From positions 1 through 5,866 of the forward strand of contig CATYWI010000094.1 in NCBI GenBank assembly GCA_958414155.1: a stretch of 5,866 nucleotides of DNA. The letters run 5' to 3'. Positions 1 to 4,386 of the stretch are shown here, piece after piece. Every line of letters begins with the position of its first letter. The first letter of the stretch is position 1. The notes under the pieces were generated by a model. It was not told where the DNA came from and searched no databases. It saw nothing but the letters and a program-made list of their open reading frames with translations. Source of the stretch: an uncultured Anaerotruncus sp. (lineage in GTDB: Bacteria; Bacillota_A; Clostridia; Oscillospirales; CAG-272). The translations under genes and the position numbers were made by a program.

Positions 1-151
1 TTGAAGACTCGTATTCATTTTGAGTATGTTGATTGGAATCTGTTGTAAGTTGTGAAGTATTTGTGTTGGTATCATTTGAATTGTTGTTACCACAAGCTGT
101 GAATGATAAAGAAAATACTACACATAAAAATAAAGTTATAACTTTTTTCAT
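1..151 (-). CDS. Lipoprotein, N-terminal part (runs off left edge)
   Basis: The first 50 codons are present; the rest lies beyond the left edge. The protein begins MKKVITLFLCVVFSLSFTAC, a textbook lipoprotein signal peptide: two lysines, a hydrophobic core, then lipobox S-F-T-A-C with the lipidated cysteine at residue 20 followed by Gly. After the cysteine comes a low-complexity tether rich in Asn, Thr, Ser and Gln, typical of the spacer that lifts a Gram-positive lipoprotein domain off the membrane. The functional domain is not in the window, so no function can be given. The start is fixed by GGAGG (160-164) eight bases upstream of the ATG. It is the third gene of the leftward operon, 20 bases after the 54-aa gene. 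Gene reality and lipoprotein class are confident. Confidence 0.85.
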   Translation of the reverse strand, partial: MKKVITLFLCVVFSLSFTACGNNNSNDTNTNTSQLTTDSNQHTQNEYESS

Positions 152-171
152 ATAATTTTCCTCCGTGAATG

Positions 172-336
172 TTATATGACTCGCGCTCCGTTGAATCTAA
201 TCGTAAATTGCCTTGATTTGCTGTTTGCTCTCGCAATTGCCTCGACTTTTTGTTTGGCTTCATCTGAACTGTTTGCTTCAACTATCATTTTTTGTAATGA
301 TTTTTCATTTGTGTTATAGGAAACTTCCCAACGCAT
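172..336 (-). CDS. Small hypothetical protein, 54 aa
   Basis: A 54-codon gene, ATG at 334-336 and TAA at 172-174, beginning MRWEVSYNTNEKSL and ending RQFTIRFNGARVI. A strong AAAGGAGG lies about 10 bases upstream of the ATG, and the gene fits tightly between its neighbours (51 bases after the membrane-protein stop, 20 before the lipoprotein start), so it is very probably translated. The pattern is a beta strand (WEVSYN), an Ala/Glu/Lys-rich helix (VEANSSDEAKQKVEAIARAN) and a final strand (QFTIRFNGARVI). That resembles small soluble beta-alpha-beta proteins with a VEA.S..EAK core seen on mobile elements. I do not recognise a named family and assign no function. No signal peptide or membrane segment is seen. 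Confidence 0.75.
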   Translation of the reverse strand: MRWEVSYNTNEKSLQKMIVEANSSDEAKQKVEAIARANSKSRQFTIRFNGARVI

Positions 337-387
337 TTAGGTCACGCCTCCTTTCTCTAAAAAATATGGTAATAAAATATGTACCAC

Positions 388-1338
388 TTATTTATTTTTT
401 AAAATGTCCGCCATTTCTTTATCCATTTGTTCTTGTGCATATGCCGCTCCTTTGTAGTCTCCGCGTGCCATTGCTGCAGCCCTCGTATGAGCGGCGCTGT
501 TATAGGCATTATGAGACGACACGCTGCCGGTAATCATAGTAGCTCGACTTTTATCCATTTGCTCTTGAGCATACGCAGCACCTCTATAATCGCCACGAGC
601 TTCACAAGTAGCTTTTGTGTGTGCAGCGCTCTTATAATCGTTTGCCGCTTTATCTCTTTGGCGTTTCTCCTCTTTCTTTTTGCTTTCTGCAAGTGCAGCT
701 TGTCCTTCGGGAGAATTAGCATAAGCAACTGCATACATTAGCAATGCGCCAGCAATAATAACAAGTACCGCAGGAATTGCACATAGTTTAAATATTACTC
801 TTAGCCATCGTATTTTGATGTTGCCTAAAAAACCAAATATACCCAAGCAAAGCGAAATAATAACGATGACTATATCTTTCCAAAGTCCCGTGTTATTTAC
901 AATCGTTTCGCCATGAGACTTTAAACTTTTAATTTTACAGGATGCCCTTACACTATCCAATTGGCCGCTATCGGTCAATTTTTCCAATAATTTTTCCGAA
1001 ACCTTCGTTTTTCCCCAACCCGGATATTCATTTATTGTTATTGGTATTGTGACATCTGTTATTCCATATGCGGAAATATCAGAATTGGAATAAATTGGAT
1101 AATCAAATTCAACGCCTTCAATATTAAATGTAATGTCGTACTCATCAATTTCTTCATTGGTTTTATTGCTAATCGCTAAGAAAATATTGTAGTCCTCGTT
1201 TGAGTTTTTATTCGGTAGAGTACCAAGGTAATGGGTTTCTAAACTATTTTGCCCTTTCCAAATCAACGGAGCTGAATGCCATGATTTTATTGAAGACCAC
1301 CCTAAAATAACAAAGGTGAGAATTACAATTACTATCAT
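388..1338 (-). CDS. Membrane protein with C-terminal tandem repeat; start uncertain
   Basis: A 316-residue frame from ATG 1336-1338; family not recognised. A hydrophobic segment occupies residues 1-14. An external or cytoplasmic hydrophilic domain follows (about 15-150, with N-I-F-L-A-I-S-N-K-T and D-Y-P-I-Y-S stretches suggesting a beta-rich fold). Two clear membrane helices sit at about 154-172 and 181-206. A charged segment (KKKEEKRQRDK, 220-230) leads to a C-terminal tail with two 30-residue repeats (234-263 and 278-307) sharing SAAHT and RGDY.GAAYAQEQMDK. The start is doubtful: this ATG has no ribosome binding site and the protein would begin inside a membrane helix. The same frame continues upstream to a TAA at 1369-1371, and beyond that to an ATG at 1399-1401 that would supply a basic N-terminus (MKLSKGKIGE). 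It is either a nonsense-mutated gene or one using an unusual start. It is first in the leftward operon. Confidence 0.75.
   Translation of the reverse strand: MIVIVILTFVILGWSSIKSWHSAPLIWKGQNSLETHYLGTLPNKNSNEDYNIFLAISNKTNEEIDEYDITFNIEGVEFDYPIYSNSDISAYGITDVTIPITINEYPGWGKTKVSEKLLEKLTDSGQLDSVRASCKIKSLKSHGETIVNNTGLWKDIVIVIISLCLGIFGFLGNIKIRWLRVIFKLCAIPAVLVIIAGALLMYAVAYANSPEGQAALAESKKKEEKRQRDKAANDYKSAAHTKATCEARGDYRGAAYAQEQMDKSRATMITGSVSSHNAYNSAAHTRAAAMARGDYKGAAYAQEQMDKEMADILKNK
418..639 (-). repeat. Two-copy 30-residue coding repeat in the membrane protein
   Basis: Copies at 550-639 (residues 234-263) and 418-507 (residues 278-307) are offset by 44 codons. They share SAAHT, ARGDY, GAAYAQEQMDK and intervening alanines, so the tail looks like tandem duplications of a helical hairpin. 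The DNA copies have diverged by synonymous changes, so the duplication is not recent. Confidence 0.8.
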
Positions 1339-1436
1339 ACAGATGATGACAATAATATTTTCGTTCTTTTATTCGCCGATTTTCCCTTTTGATAGTTTCA
1401 TAAATAAGTCCAACTTTCTGTTTTGTTATTGTAATA

Positions 1437-1458
1437 CAACATAATCTACATTATGTTG
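1437..1458. promoter_or_regulatory. 22-bp dyad, candidate operator in the leader of the leftward operon
   Basis: CAACATAAT (1437-1445) and ATTATGTTG (1450-1458) form a perfect 9-bp inverted repeat around a 4-base CTAC spacer. It lies about 40-60 bases downstream of the predicted start of transcription from the 1505-1533 promoter and upstream of both candidate start codons. It has no T-tract, so a repressor site is more likely than a terminator. The cognate regulator is unknown. Confidence 0.5.
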
Positions 1459-1502
1459 CATCAACTTCTAATTGCAGATATTACAAACGCATTTTACATA
1501 TT

Positions 1503-1519
1503 GCATTATAGCATAATGC
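1503..1519. promoter_or_regulatory. Palindrome overlapping the -10 box
   Basis: GCATTAT, AGC, ATAATGC is a perfect 7-bp inverted repeat with a 3-base centre. It covers the whole -10 hexamer of the leftward promoter (1505-1510), a classic repressor position. Its CATTAT/ATAATG halves resemble those of the 1437-1458 dyad, so one regulator could bind both. Confidence 0.45.
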
Positions 1520-1533
1520 GGATGGTTTATCAA
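1505..1533 (-). promoter_or_regulatory. Sigma-A-type promoter of the leftward operon
   Basis: On the minus strand TTGATA (1528-1533), a 17-base spacer and a perfect TATAAT (1505-1510). Transcription should start near 1498. That gives a leader of about 97 bases to the ATG at 1401, or about 160 to the ATG at 1338, which is long enough for regulation. Confidence 0.7.
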
Positions 1534-1584
1534 GCACTTTGACTGAGAAAAGTATGAAAAACTCATAATTGTCGGAAACTGAAC

Positions 1585-1716
1585 ATGACAATAAAGATAC
1601 ACTATAATTTTGTAGGGTATCTGGAGCTGCCGAGCCTTGGGAGCGGGCGCAACTACAGAGAAGAAACCCGCAAGGGCGTTGCCGTGGAATATGTTCCGAA
1701 CGCACAATCGGCATAA
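1585..1716 (+). other. Possible 43-aa frame or gene remnant
   Basis: From ATG 1585-1587 to TAA 1714-1716 the plus strand encodes 43 residues ending in ETRKGVAVEYVPNAQSA. The second half is markedly more GC-rich than the DNA on its left and has coding-like character. It has no good ribosome binding site and no promoter, and the family is not recognised. It could be the decayed 3' end of a gene or a chance frame; the GC step near 1612 may mark an old junction. Confidence 0.15.
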
Positions 1717-1717
1717 C

Positions 1718-1743
1718 AAAAAAGAGCAGGACACCCCCTGCTC
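1718..1743 (-). terminator. Rho-independent terminator
   Basis: Read leftward, GAGCAGG and CCTGCTC form a perfect 7-bp GC-rich stem (1724-1730 with 1737-1743) with a 6-base loop. Six Ts follow at once (the As at 1718-1723). It would stop leftward transcripts before they enter the AT-rich operon region. Confidence 0.75.
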
Positions 1744-1766
1744 ATACATACAAAGAGGCACAAAAA

Positions 1767-1823
1767 GGCAAAAAGAAATCGAGTGTCCTCATCCAACTCT
1801 CAGGTTGGTTAAGAACACTCGAT
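1767..1823 (-). terminator. Terminator hairpin immediately after the tRNA fragment
   Basis: ATCGAGTGT (1778-1786) and ACACTCGAT (1815-1823) form a perfect 9-bp outer stem. Within it CCAAC (1793-1797) and GTTGG (1804-1808) form an inner hairpin. Read leftward, a T-rich tract (complement of 1767-1777) follows. It lies one base beyond the CCA end of the tRNA fragment, so it is probably the native terminator of the original tRNA-Pro gene. Confidence 0.65.
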
Positions 1824-1824
1824 A

Positions 1825-1869
1825 TGGTCTGAGTGACAAGACTTGAACTTGCGGCCTCTACCACCCCAA
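1825..1869 (-). pseudogene. 3' fragment of tRNA-Pro(GGG); candidate attachment-site scar
   Basis: Read leftward this is the 3' 45 bases of a tRNA: anticodon loop TTGGGGT (1863-1869; anticodon GGG, then G37), 3' anticodon strand GGTAG (1858-1862), variable loop AGGCC, and a T arm with a 5-bp stem and TTCAAGT loop (1836-1852). The 3' acceptor strand CACTCAG (1829-1835), discriminator A (1828) and encoded CCA (1825-1827) complete it. G72, A73, GG in the anticodon and G37 are all bacterial tRNA-Pro features. The 5' half is missing: CTACC should pair at 1870-1874 but does not, and no CTGAGTG acceptor strand lies nearby. Homology stops exactly at the anticodon loop, where tyrosine integrases often cross over, so this is read as an att site and not a functional tRNA. 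Confidence 0.75.
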
Positions 1870-1982
1870 CTGACGTGGGTCTGTCCTCTTGTGCGCTTTG
1901 CGTGCTTTCATGCCGTTTCCGCTCCAAGACACTTGCTCCCCGAGCTTTTTTCGTCCACTGTTTCCGCGTGTTCCGCGTTTGT

Positions 1983-2003
1983 CTGTGGTAAAAACTGTGG
2001 TCA
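1983..2003. repeat. Paired repeat copy A (candidate arm-type integrase site)
   Basis: CTGTGGTAAAA followed by ACTGTGGTCA: two CTGTGG half-motifs 12 bases apart in the same orientation. It matches copy C at 18 of 21 positions. Confidence 0.6.
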
Positions 2004-2040
2004 GCCCGCTTTTTGAGCGGATTCCGGGCGGGGCTTTGTT

Positions 2041-2070
2041 GGTAGAAAAAAGAACAGAGGTTTTTCTACC
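2041..2070. repeat. Perfect 10-bp inverted repeat
   Basis: GGTAGAAAAA (2041-2050) and TTTTTCTACC (2061-2070) enclose a 10-base centre, between repeat copies A and B. Neither strand has a T-tract after the stem, so it is not a usual terminator. It could be a binding site for an accessory recombination protein. Confidence 0.6.
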
Positions 2071-2082
2071 GCACTCAAAAAT

Positions 2083-2107
2083 CTGTAAATGGTCAGACCT
2101 ATGGTCA
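2083..2107. repeat. Paired repeat copy B (diverged)
   Basis: CTGTAAATGGTCA followed by GACCTATGGTCA. ATGGTCA occurs twice, 12 bases apart (2089-2095 and 2101-2107). It is the most diverged copy but keeps the same orientation and the terminal GGTCA. Confidence 0.5.
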
Positions 2108-2150
2108 CCCGCGCTTCATTGTATAAGCCGCCAGCCTGTTTCAATCCTGT

Positions 2151-2171
2151 CTGTGACACAAACTGTGGTCA
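2151..2171. repeat. Paired repeat copy C
   Basis: CTGTGACACAA followed by ACTGTGGTCA, 18 of 21 identical to copy A and in the same orientation. Copies A, B and C lie within 190 bp, 114-302 bases right of the tRNA break, a spacing typical of arm sites. Confidence 0.6.
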
Positions 2172-2314
2172 AATCCAAGCCCGAAGAATCAGCTTTTGCG
2201 ACGCAGTAGACAAAGAGAAGGAATTTGAAAATTCCGGCTGTAATTTTGAATCCGGCTTGCAATTCCGTGCGCATATAATCGGATACAACGCCACGAAAAC
2301 CAAAGCAATGTTGC

Positions 2315-2953
2315 CTATTTTTCAATCAGATCTTCCACCGTGCAGCCGAGAGATTTTGCAAGGCGATACACGGTCTCGACACTTGCTTTATTGATGTCCT
2401 TGTTGCGCTGCTCATACATTTGAACAGAGCGAAGACTGACGTCTGCTTTTTTTGCAAGCTCCGCTTGTGTGCATCCGTATGCGGTGCGAATACGTTTCAA
2501 ATTGGTTTCCGCGTAGTATGCGCGTATTCGCTTATCAACGACATCAACGAATTTTGTAATGTCTGCTTCGTGAAGCGGATGATACATTTGCAGCAGGTCG
2601 TCATAAGAGAAAACCCTGAAGATTTCGCTGTATTTTCTGCCCGAATACCATTGATAGTAGGCAACAGCCCAACCGATCCAGTATTCTTTTGAACGGTCGA
2701 ACCGTTCTTTTTGTTTTTGGGAAAACTCTTTGCCCATCGTTTCCGATATGATTTCGGAGGCAATTTCAATCCCGCTCATTCCCGCAAGAGTAGCGGGCTC
2801 TCCGTTTTCCATACGACCTGAGACGGTGCTTGCCGAAAATAGTTTGATAAAATCGTTGCCATCAATACCGCAGGTATTGATGGCGTAATCGAAGGCATCA
2901 CCCAACACGGACTGTGCTTTATTCAGATATATTTCTTGGTATGCGCGAGTCAT
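2315..2953 (-). CDS. HTH protein, putative antitoxin of the DUF3990 pair
   Basis: A 212-residue protein. Its C-terminal third (about 151-211) is an Xre-type helix-turn-helix: TQAELAKKADVSLRSVQMYE at 162-181 gives the two helices and turn, and a YRLAKSLGCTVEDL end is typical of Cro/C1 folds. The long N-terminal domain (about 1-145; DAFDYAINTCGIDGNDF, AGMSGIEIASEII, YWIGWAVAYYQWYSGR) is a type I recall next to DUF3990 genes and probably contacts the toxin. The start is fixed by AGGAGG (2965-2970), 11 bases upstream, inside the toxin gene; the frames overlap by 35 nt, implying translational coupling. Inferred roles are neutralising the toxin and repressing the 3642-3670 promoter through its HTH. 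Toxin-first order is the reverse of most type II pairs. No clear terminator follows. Confidence 0.85.
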   Translation of the reverse strand: MTRAYQEIYLNKAQSVLGDAFDYAINTCGIDGNDFIKLFSASTVSGRMENGEPATLAGMSGIEIASEIISETMGKEFSQKQKERFDRSKEYWIGWAVAYYQWYSGRKYSEIFRVFSYDDLLQMYHPLHEADITKFVDVVDKRIRAYYAETNLKRIRTAYGCTQAELAKKADVSLRSVQMYEQRNKDINKASVETVYRLAKSLGCTVEDLIEK

Positions 2954-3611
2954 CGTTCGTAATCCCTCCTCTTATAATATCCTGTATATACAAGCCGTCG
3001 CTTTCTTCCTCAAGCAGCTCAAGATACAGTCGGTTCGCCTCATCATCTCTTGCCTTGCGGAGAACATAAAACTCTTCTTTTTCGGCAACGTCGAACCCCT
3101 CAAATCGAATGCGGGAAAAAGCGAATTGCGATTTGAGAACAATCTGTTCGCCGAGCTTTCCGAGCTTCATTGCAGCTGCAAGCTGTTCAACGGAAATTGC
3201 ATTGTTCAGAAAGGATTCCGCATAATCGAAATATGAGTCATCCGCACGGTAGCCGGTAACGATATCGAAAGCATTTACGTTTATGCCGAAATTGTCAATC
3301 AGATATTTTTTCGCTCTTCTTGCAATGGGCGTCCTGATTGAGAACAGGCGATGCTCGACAAGAACGGCGATCCAGTTGAGAATGGTGTAATCGGGGCTGT
3401 TCAGATTCAGGATCTTCATATATTCGGTATCCAATGTATAACGATTGCAGAAGCCGTCTCTTAAAGAAGAAACCGCCCACTCTTTCGCAAGCTTTTCGGT
3501 TTCGGTGCAATAAAATCCGAGCCCGAAATCATTATTTCTTTTGCCCTCACCGAAAGAGGGTGCTTCTATGACTTTTTCTGAGCCGTGAAATAAGGTGATT
3601 ATTTTGTTCAT
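2919..3611 (-). CDS. DUF3990-family protein, putative ADP-ribosyltransferase toxin
   Basis: A 230-residue protein starting at ATG 3609-3611, with GGAGG (3621-3625) nine bases upstream. N-terminal LFHGS (7-11) and DFGLGFYCT (28-36) are the hallmark DUF3990 motifs; DIVTGYRADDSYF (116-128) is a further conserved block. In ADP-ribosyltransferase folds, His9 and Tyr34 would hold NAD. A Glu/Gln around 155-156 (GEQIVLKSQ) may be the third catalytic position, though this is uncertain. To my knowledge Pfam groups the family with ADP-ribosyl transferases; biochemical data are scarce. The C-terminus (about 175-230) is charged and helical. No signal peptide or membrane helix is seen, so it should act in the cytoplasm. 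With the overlapping HTH gene it forms a toxin-antitoxin-like pair, analogous to RES/Xre systems. Target unknown; toxicity is inferred from layout and fold. Confidence 0.85.
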   Translation of the reverse strand: MNKIITLFHGSEKVIEAPSFGEGKRNNDFGLGFYCTETEKLAKEWAVSSLRDGFCNRYTLDTEYMKILNLNSPDYTILNWIAVLVEHRLFSIRTPIARRAKKYLIDNFGINVNAFDIVTGYRADDSYFDYAESFLNNAISVEQLAAAMKLGKLGEQIVLKSQFAFSRIRFEGFDVAEKEEFYVLRKARDDEANRLYLELLEEESDGLYIQDIIRGGITNDDSRIPRNISE

Positions 3612-3628
3612 ATCAGGCTACCTCCGAC

Positions 3629-3715
3629 TATCTTCGCCTATATTGTATCACCAAAGCGATAATTTGTCAAGCGATTACAAGAAAAAACATCACCAAAGTG
3701 ATATTTGCGAAGATA
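3629..3715. promoter_or_regulatory. Nested operator region of the toxin-antitoxin-like pair
   Basis: Two near-identical 14-bp sites sit here: ATCACCAAAGCGAT (3647-3660) and ATCACCAAAGTGAT (3689-3702). The second is a perfect ATCAC/GTGAT palindrome; the first has one mismatch. Their starts are exactly 42 bp apart, four helical turns, so a bound repressor would sit on one face. The first overlaps the -10 box by a base and fills most of the spacer; the second lies upstream of the -35. Outside both, TATCTTCGC (3629-3637) and GCGAAGATA (3707-3715) form a perfect 9-bp inverted repeat extendable to 13 of 15. The HTH antitoxin is the obvious candidate ligand. Confidence 0.7.
3642..3670 (-). promoter_or_regulatory. 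Promoter of the toxin-antitoxin-like operon
   Basis: On the minus strand a perfect TTGACA (3665-3670), a 17-base spacer and TACAAT (3642-3647). Start of transcription is expected near 3635, giving a leader of about 25 bases. A near-consensus promoter under a double operator fits a strong, autorepressed module. Confidence 0.85.
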
Positions 3716-3733
3716 TGGCTTCGGGAATGACAG

Positions 3734-4090
3734 TTAATCGTCCGATCCTTTCGCAAGTTCCGTAAAAGCATCGCGGTATTCCTCAAGAATCCGTTTTGCG
3801 GCAGCGTCAATGACCGCGTCGGGATGGGATTTCGGATTGCTGTCCGAAGCATTTTCGCAACTGTCGCCGCAGGGCTTTATAATTGACAATTCCTCAAAGT
3901 AATCCGGCGAGGCAAAGCACCGCCTGAGATAATCATGTCCTCCGTCAACCGAGCAAGCTCCGCATCGGCAGGTGAGAAACTCGTGGCGGTCGGTCGATTC
4001 AATGATGTCTCCGCACAGTTTGCAACGGCCGCGGTTATGTATGATTTCGGGCTTGGCGGAATTGCTCTGATAAGTGTCGTGGTTGCACAT
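3734..4090 (-). CDS. Zinc-ribbon protein, DUF7695-like
   Basis: A 118-residue protein. Residues 23-26 (CKLC) and 41-43 (CRC) form a probable four-cysteine zinc ribbon. They lie in the pattern CGDIIES...H.F..C.CG..SVDGGHDYLRR (26-57), which I recognise as DUF7695, a small family of unknown function; the family name is from memory. Extra cysteines (46, 58, 74, 78) may be additional ligands. The C-terminal segment (about 90-115, DAVIDAAAKRILEEYRDAF) is a predicted amphipathic helix. Start: ATG 4088-4090 with GGAGG (4100-4104) nine bases upstream and a near-consensus promoter at 4138-4166. It stops 18 bases before the operator region of the toxin-like pair and is co-oriented, so read-through is possible. 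Role unknown. Confidence 0.8.
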   Translation of the reverse strand: MCNHDTYQSNSAKPEIIHNRGRCKLCGDIIESTDRHEFLTCRCGACSVDGGHDYLRRCFASPDYFEELSIIKPCGDSCENASDSNPKSHPDAVIDAAAKRILEEYRDAFTELAKGSDD

Positions 4091-4137
4091 GATTGATATC
4101 CTCCGTGAATCAGATTTGTTGAGTGGTTATTTTGAGT

Positions 4138-4166
4138 ATTATACACCTTATGCGTGGCAATGTAAA
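4138..4166 (-). promoter_or_regulatory. Promoter of the zinc-ribbon gene
   Basis: On the minus strand TTTACA (4161-4166), a 17-base spacer and a perfect TATAAT (4138-4143). The predicted leader is about 40 bases and ends in a strong ribosome binding site. Confidence 0.8.
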
Positions 4167-4228
4167 TAATCGGGAGGTTAAGAAGATAGCCTGAAGGATG
4201 AGTTTACACCAATAAATATCGGCGGCAC

Positions 4229-4272
4229 GCTCTGTTCCCGAGTTTTTGGGCTTTATTTCGCTTTAACAGAGC
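4229..4272. repeat. Nested inverted repeat in the divergent intergenic region
   Basis: GCTCTGTT (4229-4236) and AACAGAGC (4265-4272) form a perfect 8-bp outer stem. Inside it CCCGA (4237-4241) and TTGGG (4246-4250) form a smaller hairpin. It lies between the two divergent promoters and overlaps neither, so it could be an operator or a transcript structure. The rest of the 4091-4386 gap holds only the two promoters. Confidence 0.35.
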
Positions 4273-4321
4273 ATCAGCACGCAAAAAAATCGATGTTCTT
4301 TGAATTTATTCTGTTTTCCCC

Positions 4322-4350
4322 TTGCAATTTGTCGGAAATTATTGTATACT
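4322..4350 (+). promoter_or_regulatory. Promoter of the regulator/nuclease-helicase operon
   Basis: TTGCAA (4322-4327), a 17-base spacer and TATACT (4345-4350). Transcription should start near 4357, about 30 bases before the regulator ATG. Confidence 0.75.
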
Positions 4351-4386
4351 GTGAAAGTACAAATCTATCCATATATGAGGTGGAAA

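Larger units (their letters stand above)
1870..2314. other. Non-coding element end with integrase-type repeats
   Basis: About 445 bases without a believable gene; the frames here lack ribosome binding sites and cross the repeats. The stretch holds three paired repeats, one perfect inverted repeat, and an imperfect 19-20-bp tandem repeat (2224-2243 and 2244-2262, sharing TTTGAA and TCCGGCTTGCAA-like parts). Just right of the tRNA break, TGGGT (1876-1880) mirrors ACCCCA (1863-1868) around a 7-base centre, as a core-type recombination site would. The arrangement fits the end of an integrative element. Confidence 0.5.

Noticed and set aside
156..168. Shared ATTCACGGAGGA at the starts of the lipoprotein and the zinc-ribbon gene (also near 4100-4110)
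   Set aside because: Mostly the ribosome binding site itself; the flanks differ, so chance is sufficient.
213..741. Plus-strand frames of 106 and 104 codons
   Set aside because: They are antisense to the membrane protein and the 54-aa gene, which have better translation signals and protein-like composition.
1468..1761. Minus-strand frames of 97 and 77 codons
   Set aside because: They cross a clear terminator and the leftward promoter, lack ribosome binding sites and have cysteine/leucine-rich chance composition.
1825..1930. Complete tRNA gene
   Set aside because: No 5' acceptor strand, D arm or 5' anticodon strand that pairs with the 3' part could be found to the right of 1869.
2041..2070. 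Terminator for the HTH/toxin operon
   Set aside because: The stem is perfect but not followed by Ts on the leftward strand, and lies about 245 bases beyond the stop codon.
1983..2171. CRISPR array or plasmid iterons
   Set aside because: Only three copies, unequal spacing (about 100 and 68 bases between starts), partial divergence, and no cas or replication gene in the window.
2116..2325. Minus-strand 69-codon frame after the HTH gene
   Set aside because: It starts at TTG inside the end of the HTH gene without a suitable ribosome binding site and runs through repeat copy C; more likely non-coding element end.
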